From NCBI RefSeq assembly GCF_016595245.1, contig NZ_JAENHM010000084.1, positions 124,001-188,000 on the forward strand: a stretch of 64,000 bases of DNA, given 5' to 3'. The position numbers and the translations under genes were made by a program. Below the pieces are notes generated by a model. That model made no database searches. It saw only the letters and a list, made by a program, of their open reading frames with translations, and was not told the origin of the DNA. This document shows positions 8,565 to 16,409 of the stretch, one piece after another. Source of the stretch: Azospirillum endophyticum. GTDB lineage: Bacteria; Pseudomonadota; Alphaproteobacteria; Azospirillales; Azospirillaceae. How positions within the stretch are numbered: the first letter of the stretch is position 1; each line of letters opens with the position of its first letter.

Positions 8565-8594
8565 GACGGCAGTCCTGAAATGCGCAAAGTCGAA
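8565..8594 (-). repeat. Right inner terminal inverted repeat of the IS
   Basis: This is the inverted partner of 7051-7080, with 17 perfect bases at 8578-8594. It lies 51 bp after the transposase stop and 54 bp before the last codon of the neighbouring transporter gene. Confidence 0.8.
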
Positions 8595-8647
8595 GCGCAC
8601 TCTCGTGTAGTGCCCCCATAGGACTCCCGGTGAGCCTTCGGCCCCCG

Positions 8648-11515
8648 CTACGTCCCCAGCAGCCCGCGCGCCTGCAGGTCGGCGAAGCTGCCGGCATGGG
8701 CGACGCGGCCGCCGTCCAGGATCAGGATGCGGTCGGCGCCCCGGATGGTTTCCAGCCGGTGGGCGATGACGATGCGGGTGCAGTCGAGCGACGACAGGGT
8801 GCGGATGGTCGCCGCCTGGGTGGCGTTGTCGAGCGCGCTGGTTGCCTCGTCCAGGATCAGGACGTCCGGCTTGGTCACCAGCGCGCGGGCGAGCAGCAGC
8901 CGCTGCACCTGTCCGCCCGACAGCGTGCGCGACGCGTCGGCGATCGGCGTGCGCACGCCCAGCGGCATCGCCCGGATCTCGTCGGCGATCGCCGCCGCCG
9001 CCAGCGCGTCCCAGATCTCGGCCTCCGTCGCCTCGCTCAGGCCGCGCACCACGTCGATCAGCGCGCCGGGCGGCAGCTGCGCCCCCTGCAGGACGGTTCC
9101 GATCCGCCGCCGCAGCAGGCCGAGATCGAGCGAGGACAGATCGTTGCCGTCATAGGTGACGCTGCCGACCCGCGGCCGTTCCAGCCCGAGCAGCAGCCGG
9201 ACGAGGGTGGACTTGCCGCAGCCCGACCGGCCGAGGACCGCCACATATTCGCCGGCGGCAATGGTCAGGTGCAGGTTGGCGAAGATCGGGGTTTCCGCCT
9301 GGGCATAGGTGAAGTACAGGCCGCTGACCGCGATCCGCCCCGACAGCCGGCCAGGGTCGATGCGGCCGAGCGTCGGCTCCGGCGCGCAGTGCAGGACCGG
9401 ATCGGCGAAGGCACGGGCGGCGTGGAGCTGGTAGAAGGCGCCGAACCCGTCGCCCAGGGCCGCCGCCGCGCCGTTGGCGATCATGTAGGCGGTCATCATC
9501 GCGACGATGCTGGCGCTGTCGGTGCCGGCGGCATGGAAGACCAGGAACAGCGCCGCCATCGCCAGCACCGGCAGGGCGGCGTTGACCGCCGCCATCCGGC
9601 CCTCGATCTCCTGCACCTCCATGCGCTTCTCGCGCATGCCGATGAAGCGCTCGGCCCAATGGGTCAGCGCCCAATGCTCGGCGGCGGCCAGGCGCAGCTT
9701 GGCGATGCCGGTCAGGAACTGCATCGCCAGGGAATCGGCCTGCCCGTTCAGCGCCTCGCCCAGCTTGTAGACGCGCGCCCGCAGCACCGCCGACAGCACC
9801 GCCAGCCCGAGCTGGACCGCCAGCGCCAGCACCGCCGCCACCGCACCGCCGCCATGGAAGGACGCCATGGCGAAGACGGAGGCGGCCAGCACCGCGCCGG
9901 TGCCGATGCCGGCGACCAGGAAGCCCTGGGCGGCCAGCGGCAGCGCCATCGCCAATCCGACCCGTGCCGCCATGTCGCCGGCCGAATGGGCGCGCAGCAC
10001 CGGCATGGGCAGGCGCAGCACCCGGTCCCACAAGCCGGCATGCAGCCCGGCCTCGCGCATGGTCTGCATGCTTTGGCGCGTCACCTCGCCGACGAGCTGG
10101 ATCACCAGCGTGACCGCGGCGACGCAGCCCAGCAGGATGCCCAGCTCCAGCAGCCCGCCATGGTCGCGCGCCGGCACCAGGGACGAGAAGGCGAACTTCA
10201 TCCCGAACGGCATGGCGAGACCGAGCAGGGCGCCCAGCGCCGCCACCGCCAGGGTCAGCAGCCAGAAGGTGGGCGGGGTCCGGACGAAGCGCATCAGCGA
10301 TCCGACCGTCTGCGGCCGGTCGGGCAGCGGCTCCACCATGGTCCAGGCGGAGGCCGACAGCCCGGCGGCGACTTGCGGCGTGACGCGGACCGGCTTCCGC
10401 TTGCGTGCGGCCGCCTTGCCGGCCCCTTCCCCGTCCACCAGCTCGTAGCCGCGCCCCTTCGGCAGCAACGCCACCGGCCGGCCGTCCAGCGTCGCGCCGA
10501 CCAGCGGGCCGAGCGGACGGCGCCACCAGCCCTCCGTCAGCGTCACCGGGCGCATGTGCTGACCGGAAGCGCGGGCGATCTCCTCCATGGTCGGCTGCAC
10601 GTCGAGGTCGCGCTCGCGCAGCAGGGTCGGCCGGCGCAGCCGCAGGCGCGGGTTGTTGCGGGCGGCGACCGCGCTCATCGCGGCGAACAGCGGGTCGTGA
10701 TGGCCGCCGTCCGCCGTCCCCGGCGGCTTGCGGGCATGGTCGAGCAGCCGGCCGGCGAGATGGACGAAGCGCCCGCCCTCCTCCGTCTCGCGGGCGCCGC
10801 GCAGCGACAGCCGGCCGGCCTCGTCGGCCTCGGCCAGGCCGCGGGCGCCCATCAGCATCTCGCCGCAGGCCGCGGTCAACGCCTGGATGCCGGCCAGCGC
10901 GGCCGGCAGGTCGCGCGGCAGCGGACGGCGGCCGAAGACGATGCGCAGCGGCCCCGCCGCCTTCAGCCAAGCCCGCGCCGGCAAGGGCATGATGCCCTGG
11001 ACCATCTCCTGCTCCAGCAACAGGGCGCCGGGGGCGGGCACCGCGCACCACAGGCCGGCCTCCTGGACCATGACGAGTTGGGATTCGGCCAGATCGACCG
11101 CGGTCCCGCAGCGGCCCGGCCGGTGGACGCGGTCGGGATGCCAGAGGATGGCGGCGAGGCCGCAGACCAGCATGGACGACCAGGCTTCCATCCCGGCCAG
11201 CAGGGCGTCGGCTTCGATCTCCTCCAGCGGATCGGCGACCGTCTCCAGCCGCGCCCCGGCCGCCGGCACGGCGATCAGCTCCTGCATGAAGGCGTCGATC
11301 CCGACCAGGAGGCTGCCGGCCGGCAACCGGCCGAGGAACAGGCGGGACCCGGCATTGGCCCCCATGGCGGCGACGGCGAAGACGTCGGCCTCGCCCTCCT
11401 CCAGGAACCAGACGGCCCCGGCCGGCTCCAGCGCCACCGCCGGCTGCTGGAAGGCGATGCCGGGAAGCGGTAGCGGCCCGGCAGTGTCGACGGCGACGGG
11501 ATCGGCGGTGGTCAT
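8648..11515 (-). CDS. NHLM-type export ABC transporter, non-peptidase subunit (permease-ATPase)
   Basis: The 955-residue protein begins with about 400 residues of a soluble region, partly like a cyclic-nucleotide-binding fold. It continues with a six-helix ABC exporter domain (about 420-700) and ends in an ATPase: Walker A GRSGCGKST near 761-769, signature LSGGQ, Walker B VLILDEATSALD. It has no C39 peptidase. This layout is that of the second ABC protein of nitrile-hydratase-leader-microcin (NHLM) export systems, which sits in the inner membrane beside the peptidase-bearing partner. It starts 15 bp after that partner's stop. The insertion sequence ends about 40 bp beyond its own stop, so any gene that once followed is gone. 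Confidence 0.88.
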   Translation of the reverse strand: MTTADPVAVDTAGPLPLPGIAFQQPAVALEPAGAVWFLEEGEADVFAVAAMGANAGSRLFLGRLPAGSLLVGIDAFMQELIAVPAAGARLETVADPLEEIEADALLAGMEAWSSMLVCGLAAILWHPDRVHRPGRCGTAVDLAESQLVMVQEAGLWCAVPAPGALLLEQEMVQGIMPLPARAWLKAAGPLRIVFGRRPLPRDLPAALAGIQALTAACGEMLMGARGLAEADEAGRLSLRGARETEEGGRFVHLAGRLLDHARKPPGTADGGHHDPLFAAMSAVAARNNPRLRLRRPTLLRERDLDVQPTMEEIARASGQHMRPVTLTEGWWRRPLGPLVGATLDGRPVALLPKGRGYELVDGEGAGKAAARKRKPVRVTPQVAAGLSASAWTMVEPLPDRPQTVGSLMRFVRTPPTFWLLTLAVAALGALLGLAMPFGMKFAFSSLVPARDHGGLLELGILLGCVAAVTLVIQLVGEVTRQSMQTMREAGLHAGLWDRVLRLPMPVLRAHSAGDMAARVGLAMALPLAAQGFLVAGIGTGAVLAASVFAMASFHGGGAVAAVLALAVQLGLAVLSAVLRARVYKLGEALNGQADSLAMQFLTGIAKLRLAAAEHWALTHWAERFIGMREKRMEVQEIEGRMAAVNAALPVLAMAALFLVFHAAGTDSASIVAMMTAYMIANGAAAALGDGFGAFYQLHAARAFADPVLHCAPEPTLGRIDPGRLSGRIAVSGLYFTYAQAETPIFANLHLTIAAGEYVAVLGRSGCGKSTLVRLLLGLERPRVGSVTYDGNDLSSLDLGLLRRRIGTVLQGAQLPPGALIDVVRGLSEATEAEIWDALAAAAIADEIRAMPLGVRTPIADASRTLSGGQVQRLLLARALVTKPDVLILDEATSALDNATQAATIRTLSSLDCTRIVIAHRLETIRGADRILILDGGRVAHAGSFADLQARGLLGT

Positions 11516-11530
11516 CGGCGGATCCTCCCG

Positions 11531-13669
11531 TCAGGCCATGCTCAGCATCAGCGCGGAAAAGGCGCCGGGACGACGCGACAGCTCGGCCGGCGGACCGGAT
11601 TCGACGATCGCGCCTTCCCGCATCACCAGCACCCGGTCGCAGTCGCGGATCGCCGTCAGCCGGTGGGCGATCACCAGCATGGTCGAGCCGCGGCGGCGCA
11701 GGTTGGAGAGAAGCTGCGCCTGGGTGTGGTCGTCCAGCGCCGCCGTCGCCTCGTCCATCACCAGGATCCGCGGATTCTGCACCAGGGCGCGCGCCATCTC
11801 GATGCGGGCGCGCTGGCCGCCCGACAGGTTGGCCCCGCCCTCGGCCACCGCGGAGGCGTAGCCGTCGCGGCGGTCGATGATGATGTCGTGGATCACCGCG
11901 TCGCGGGCGGCGGCGAACAGGCGCTCGTCCGACACGGTCGGATCCCACAGCGCGATGTTGTCGCGCACGTTGCCCTCGAACAGCGTCACGTTCTGGTCGA
12001 CGACCTGCACGCTCTGGCGCAGCACCCGGCGCGGGATCTCGCGCAGCGGCCGGCCGTCGAGCAGGACCTCGCCCGACCACGGCTCGTAGAGGCCGGCGGT
12101 CAGCAGCGCCAGCGTCGACTTGCCGGAGCCGGAGCCGCCGACCACCCCGACCCGCTCGCCCGGCTCGATGGTCAGCGACAGGCCGCGGATCAGCGGCGGC
12201 GCCCGGCGGGAATGGCCGAAGGTCACGTCGCGCAGCTCGATCCGCCCGGTCAGCCGGCGCAGCACCGCGGGGGCCTGCGGCTCCGGCTGGCGGAACTCCT
12301 CGGCGATCGGGTGCTGCATGGTGTCGTCGAGCAGCCGCAGGTAGGACCGCGCCTCCTGGATGCGGGCGCCGAGCTGGACGAGTCGCGACACCGGCGCCAG
12401 GAAGGCCGACAGCAGCACCATGAAGCCCATCATCGCGCCGATGGTCATGCCGCCCTCGGCGACGATGCCGCCGCCGACGGTGACGACGGCGGCCGAGGCC
12501 ACCCCGCCGACGAAGGCCGGCAGCAGCCGCAGCACCGCCCGGCGCAGCATCAGCGACTGGCGGATGTTCAGCACGCGGGCATGGCGGGCGACCAGCCGCT
12601 CGAACAGCAGCCGTTCCGCCCCGGCGGAGCGGTAGGTCTCGATCATGCGCAGCCCCTGCTTGGCGTCGCTGGCCTCCTGCGCCGATTCGTTCAGCAGCCG
12701 CTGCTGGCCCTCCTCCAGCTGGCGCGACAGCAGGGCGAGCGCCAGGGCCAGCGCGGCGGCGGCGGCCACCGCGACCAGCGCCAGCATCGGCTGGTAGAAG
12801 GCCATCGCCGCCAGATAGGTCAGCGCGGTCAGGATGGCGAACAGGCAGCCGCCGATCTCGCCCGCCAGCAGCTCGGCCAGCCGATCGCTCTGCATGACCC
12901 GGTCGGCGACGGCCGCCGGCCCGCGCTGGCCGAAGAAGCCCATCGGCAGCCGCAGCACCCGCTCCATGAAGCCGATGCCGCCCAGCAGGGCCAGACGGGT
13001 CTCCAGACGGTGCAGCACGCTTTTCTGCAGCCAGGTGAAGGTGAGGGTGACCGCGCCGACCGCCAGCATCGCGCCGATCAGCGGCGTCATCCAGTCGGCC
13101 AGCCCGCCGACCAGGACGCTGTCCATGAAGATCTGGCGGAAGGCGGGGAACAGCATGCCGGGGATCGCCAGCAGCAGGCTGAGGGCGGCGGCGAACCAAA
13201 TCGCCCCCCAGGATTTATGCAGCCGCCGCGCGAGGCCGCGCAGCGCGCTGGGCGCCGATCCGCCCTTGCGGAAGTCCGGACCCGGCGCCATCAGCAGGGC
13301 GATGCCGGTGAACTGGCGGCGGAACTCGGCATCGTCGACGCGGCGCCGGCCGCGCGCCGGGTCGTTCAGGCACCACCAGCGCCCGCGCCGGCCCTCCAGC
13401 ACCAGGAAATGGTCCATCCCCCAATGCAGGATCATCGGCCCGGCCTGTCCGCGCAGCCCCTCCGGCTCGGTCCGGACGCCGCGCGCCTGCAATCCCAACT
13501 CGCGCGCCGCCTGGACCAGATTGGCGGCGCGGCTGCCGTCACGCGAGATGCCGCAGCGCTCGCGCAGCTCCTCCAGCGTCAGCCAGCGCCCGTGATGGGC
13601 GGCGATGATCCCGAGCGCCGCGGCACCGCATTCCGCCGCCTCGATCTGCAGGATCGACGGGGTGCGCAT
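11531..13669 (-). CDS. NHLM-type C39 peptidase/ABC exporter
   Basis: The 712-residue inner-membrane protein cleaves leader peptides and exports the cargo. Residues 1-130 are a C39 papain-like peptidase with Cys14 in QIEAAECGAAAL, His87 in HWGMDHFLVLEG and Asp103 in LNDPARG, so the catalytic triad is complete. Six transmembrane helices span about 155-430. The ATPase has Walker A GGSGSGKST near 509-517, signature LSGGQ and Walker B ILVMDEATAALD. C39 enzymes cut after a Gly-Gly leader, and just such a leader is present on the protein at 15121-16206. The gene is 1 bp from the adaptor gene and 15 bp from the second ABC gene, so the three form one transcription unit. Confidence 0.92.
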   Translation of the reverse strand: MRTPSILQIEAAECGAAALGIIAAHHGRWLTLEELRERCGISRDGSRAANLVQAARELGLQARGVRTEPEGLRGQAGPMILHWGMDHFLVLEGRRGRWWCLNDPARGRRRVDDAEFRRQFTGIALLMAPGPDFRKGGSAPSALRGLARRLHKSWGAIWFAAALSLLLAIPGMLFPAFRQIFMDSVLVGGLADWMTPLIGAMLAVGAVTLTFTWLQKSVLHRLETRLALLGGIGFMERVLRLPMGFFGQRGPAAVADRVMQSDRLAELLAGEIGGCLFAILTALTYLAAMAFYQPMLALVAVAAAAALALALALLSRQLEEGQQRLLNESAQEASDAKQGLRMIETYRSAGAERLLFERLVARHARVLNIRQSLMLRRAVLRLLPAFVGGVASAAVVTVGGGIVAEGGMTIGAMMGFMVLLSAFLAPVSRLVQLGARIQEARSYLRLLDDTMQHPIAEEFRQPEPQAPAVLRRLTGRIELRDVTFGHSRRAPPLIRGLSLTIEPGERVGVVGGSGSGKSTLALLTAGLYEPWSGEVLLDGRPLREIPRRVLRQSVQVVDQNVTLFEGNVRDNIALWDPTVSDERLFAAARDAVIHDIIIDRRDGYASAVAEGGANLSGGQRARIEMARALVQNPRILVMDEATAALDDHTQAQLLSNLRRRGSTMLVIAHRLTAIRDCDRVLVMREGAIVESGPPAELSRRPGAFSALMLSMA

Positions 13670-13670
13670 C

Positions 13671-15086
13671 TCAGGCCCCGGACGCCGACGGAGACGCCGC
13701 CGGAGCGGAAACGGCGGCGGCGGGCGGCGGCGCCATGCTGTCGGTCAGGTCGAGCCGCAGCCATTGCTGGAGGATCGGCAGGGCGAGCGCGATCAGCCGC
13801 ACCTTCTGCACCGTGATCTCCACCGACACCAGCGTGCCGCCGTCCATCGAGAATTTCGGCGGGTTGCCGGTCGACCAGCGCAACGCGCCGGCCGGATCGC
13901 GCTCCAGCCGGATCAGGATCTCGAAGGGGGTGCGCAGCGTCTTCTGGAATTCGCCGACCAGCGCATCGTTCTGCAGGGTGCGGAGCATGCCGGCGCTGCT
14001 GGCCGGGGTGTCGGCCACCCGGTCGACGCGCCCGACCAGATGGCCGTGCTCCTCCTTGCGGACCGGTGCCGGGGACACGTCGGCCTCCATGCCGTGGCGC
14101 AGCTTCTTGCCGTCCTGCGCCCCGACATAGACCAGCGCCACCAGATCGCCGCCCTGTCCGGGCAAGTTCCCGTCACGCTCGATGCTGACGATCGGCGCGC
14201 CGCTCGACACCACCTGCCCGATGTTCGCCTTCGCCTCGACCACGCGCCCGCCATAGGGGGACAGGATGGCGGCATAGCGCTGCAGCCGGTCGCGGGCGGA
14301 TTCCACCGCACGCGATGCGGTCGCCACCCGCTGCTCGGCGGCCAGCATGTCCTTCTCGCGCTGGGTCTGGCGGCGGGTCGCGTCGAGCGCCATGGTCTGC
14401 AGCTCGTTGCGCTGCGTCTCCAGGTCCGAGCGGATGGTGAACAGCTCGATCTTGGCGGCGATGGCGCGGTCGCGGGTGGTCAGGCCGCGGTCGGCGAGCT
14501 GGCGGACCAGCTCCTCCCGCTCCGTCATCATGCGCTGGCGTTCCTGGAGCGAGCGGATGTTGCCGCCGACCGCCTGCTCGCGCGCCTGCCGCCAAACCTC
14601 GTCGGCATGGAAATCGCGGTCCTGGAAGCGCCGCATGTCCTCGCGGGCGGCGAGCGCGTCCTGCAATTCGCCCTCCGCCTCGGCCAGCTTCAGCTTCTGC
14701 TCGCTCTGGTCGACCAGCGCGACGACGTCGCCGGGGCGGATCACGTCACCCGGCTTGAAGCGGATGTCGTTGATGCGGCCGTTTGATTCCGACACCACGT
14801 CGATCACGCCGGCCGGGCTGACCAGGATGCCCTGGCCGGTGACCTTGATCGGCACGTCGGTAAGGGAGGCCCAGACCGCCACGCCGACCACCAGCAGCGC
14901 CAGCGTGACGCAGAAGGCCAGGACCGGCGGACGCACCACCTCCAGCGCGTCGTCCACCTGCGACACGGAGGTCGCCGCCTCCGCCGCCTCGGCGCGGAAG
15001 CCGGCCTTGCCGCCCGCACCGCTTGCCGGAGGTGCGGCCGGAAGCGGCGCTGCCGCCGGCCGTTCGGTCGTCGCGCTGTCGCTCAT
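13671..15086 (-). CDS. HlyD-family adaptor of NHLM-type secretion system
   Basis: The 471-residue protein has a cytoplasmic tail rich in Ala and Pro (1-50), one transmembrane helix (about 53-75), a biotinyl-lipoyl-like half-domain, a long helical hairpin (about 125-265) and the second half of the lipoyl and beta-barrel domains. This is the plan of the periplasmic adaptor that links an ABC exporter to the outer-membrane channel, and the NHLM system includes one. No TolC gene is in the window, so the outer-membrane pore must be shared or encoded elsewhere. It starts 34 bp after the cargo-like gene and abuts the C39 transporter gene. Confidence 0.88.
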   Translation of the reverse strand: MSDSATTERPAAAPLPAAPPASGAGGKAGFRAEAAEAATSVSQVDDALEVVRPPVLAFCVTLALLVVGVAVWASLTDVPIKVTGQGILVSPAGVIDVVSESNGRINDIRFKPGDVIRPGDVVALVDQSEQKLKLAEAEGELQDALAAREDMRRFQDRDFHADEVWRQAREQAVGGNIRSLQERQRMMTEREELVRQLADRGLTTRDRAIAAKIELFTIRSDLETQRNELQTMALDATRRQTQREKDMLAAEQRVATASRAVESARDRLQRYAAILSPYGGRVVEAKANIGQVVSSGAPIVSIERDGNLPGQGGDLVALVYVGAQDGKKLRHGMEADVSPAPVRKEEHGHLVGRVDRVADTPASSAGMLRTLQNDALVGEFQKTLRTPFEILIRLERDPAGALRWSTGNPPKFSMDGGTLVSVEITVQKVRLIALALPILQQWLRLDLTDSMAPPPAAAVSAPAASPSASGA

Positions 15087-15120
15087 GCGGCGGTGCCGTC
15101 CGCCACCGGTCCGCCCGGCC

Positions 15121-16206
15121 TCACCACTTCTTCATCTTCTTCGCGATGGACTTGGCGGTGTTCGATACGCTGCTGACCGCGCTCTGCGCCGTGCTGGACA
15201 CGTCGTGCACCGCCGTCTGCGCCGTGCTGCTGACCGTGCTGGCGGTGCTCTGGGCGGTGTTCGCCACGGTGTGGGCCGCATCGGTCACGGCCGGAGTCGC
15301 TGCGGCGACGGTCGACTGCCCCGTGCTGGCGACGCTGTGGGCGGCATCGGTGACCGCGGGCGTCGCCGCGCTGACGGCCTGGGCGCCGGCATGCTCCAGC
15401 GGGGCGGTGTTGACGGTGACCTCGCTGCCCAGGGTGACGCCGCCGATGCCGACCGCCGCCGTGGCGCCGATTCCAAGGGTGACATGGCCGGCGGAGTAGC
15501 CGGCCGTCACTTCGGTGCCGGCACCGACCGAACCGGAATCGATGACGCCGACATGGGAGGTGCTGCTGATGTCGTTGTTGCCGACGGTGACCGCGGCGGT
15601 CACCTCCACATAGTTGCCGGCATAGGTGCTGACACCGCCATGGACACCGCTGGCTCCGATCGAGCCGGTGGCTTCGGCGCCGGCGCCCACCGCGATGGTC
15701 TGGGTGACCGAGCCCTCGACCGTGACGCCATGACCGACATTGCCGCCGACCGTCGTTTCGGTCGTCACCGAGACACCGACCGAACCGGAGGCGGAGGCTT
15801 CGACGCCGGTGTAGGACACCGATACGCTGGCGCTGCCGCCGACCCCGGCCTCGTAGCTGATGGTCTGGCTGACCGGCCCATGGGAGACCGTCATGCTGCC
15901 CTGGCTGCCGGCGAATCCGTCCGCCGTGGCGGTGACGCCGCCGGACCCGACGGAGACGCCGACCGAGCCGCTGGCGCCGGCGCCGACCTCGGTCGTGACG
16001 GTGGTGCCGCCGACGGTGTGGCTGGTGGAGGTGGAGACCCCGACCGACCCCGAAGCACCGGCGACGTCGACCCCGACGCTGAGGCTGACCCCGTGCTCAT
16101 CCTCCTGCGCATGACCGGACTGTGCGTTGGTCGTGCCGGTTCCGCCAACCACCACCAGAAGCTCGTCATCGGAAATGTCGACCATCGCCACTTGCAACTT
16201 GCTCAT
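15121..16206 (-). CDS. Double-glycine-leader secreted repeat protein (candidate cargo of the adjacent exporter)
   Basis: The 361-residue protein starts with a 22-residue leader whose end, ISDDELLVVVGG, fits the classic pattern Leu-Ser-x-x-Glu-Leu-x-x-Ile-x-Gly-Gly at every conserved position (Ile-12, Ser-11, Glu-8, Leu-7, Val-4, Gly-2, Gly-1). C39 cleavage would release about 339 residues. Residues 40-275 are Gly/Ser/Val/Thr-rich with recurring GSVGVSV-like units that should be beta-forming. Residues 278-361 are Ala/Ser/Thr-rich helix with a near-duplicate block (AATPAVTDAAHSVAS and AATPAVTDAAHTVAN). The tail AKSIAKKMKKW is basic. I find no Cys and no Arg. GAGGGG lies just upstream of the ATG. 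It resembles no bacteriocin I know; an adhesin, amyloid-like or membrane-active factor are all possible. Confidence 0.8.
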   Translation of the reverse strand: MSKLQVAMVDISDDELLVVVGGTGTTNAQSGHAQEDEHGVSLSVGVDVAGASGSVGVSTSTSHTVGGTTVTTEVGAGASGSVGVSVGSGGVTATADGFAGSQGSMTVSHGPVSQTISYEAGVGGSASVSVSYTGVEASASGSVGVSVTTETTVGGNVGHGVTVEGSVTQTIAVGAGAEATGSIGASGVHGGVSTYAGNYVEVTAAVTVGNNDISSTSHVGVIDSGSVGAGTEVTAGYSAGHVTLGIGATAAVGIGGVTLGSEVTVNTAPLEHAGAQAVSAATPAVTDAAHSVASTGQSTVAAATPAVTDAAHTVANTAQSTASTVSSTAQTAVHDVSSTAQSAVSSVSNTAKSIAKKMKKW

Positions 16207-16409
16207 GCCCGCAACCCCTCGTGAGTGGATGATCGGAAGACTTGCGCCCCAATTTTCTGCGCCGCCGGAGCATGCGCCAAGGTCGCGCCCAGTCTTTTGT
16301 ATGGGAGCGGGCCTTCGGGAGTAATCCCATGTTTATGGGAGATTTGACGAAAAACCCGGATACTGCACGCGGCGGTGGCGATGCTGCGGAGAACGCTCTA
16401 TCGAAACCT
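16207..16409 (-). promoter_or_regulatory. Probable promoter region of the secreted-protein/exporter operon
   Basis: This 203-bp gap separates the sensor kinase stop from the cargo-like gene on the same strand and is locally A+T-richer. It contains the small palindrome TCCCATGTTTATGGGA (16325-16340), about 120 bp before the start codon. The gap is much wider than the 2-35 bp spacings elsewhere in the locus, so a second promoter here, controlled by the adjacent two-component system, is likely. I cannot assign -10 and -35 boxes with confidence. Confidence 0.45.

Larger units (their letters stand above)
7031..8606 (+). mobile_element. Complete IS701/IS4-like DDE insertion sequence
   Basis: The element carries one transposase gene between imperfect terminal inverted repeats. 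The most distinct part is a perfect 17-bp match, TTCGACTTTGCGCATTT at 7051-7067 against its reverse complement at 8578-8594, inside a 30-bp imperfect repeat (7051-7080 and 8565-8594). Outside this, AGGAGAGCGCG (7031) and the reverse complement of CGCACTCTCGT (8606) form a second weaker block, separated by 9 bp on the left and by 1 bp on the right. The flanks CTAG (7027-7030) and GTAG (8607-8610) resemble the 4-bp YTAR duplication of IS701 but differ in one base. The exact outer ends are therefore uncertain by a few bases. Confidence 0.75.

Noticed and set aside
8630..11473. A very long plus-strand open frame (947 codons) opposite the second exporter gene
   Set aside because: It is a high-GC mirror frame, rich in Arg, Gln and His with no domain, while the opposite strand encodes a clear ABC protein.
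9150..13199. A 1349-codon minus-strand open frame across both ABC genes
   Set aside because: Its residues are Arg/Gly/Ala/Pro noise in the shifted frame; Walker motifs and the C39 triad are all in the frames annotated.
15121..16206. Low-complexity repeats in the cargo gene as a possible CRISPR or tandem DNA array
   Set aside because: The repetition is in the protein (GSVGVSV-like units) with variable DNA, no regular spacers and a clear open reading frame with a leader.
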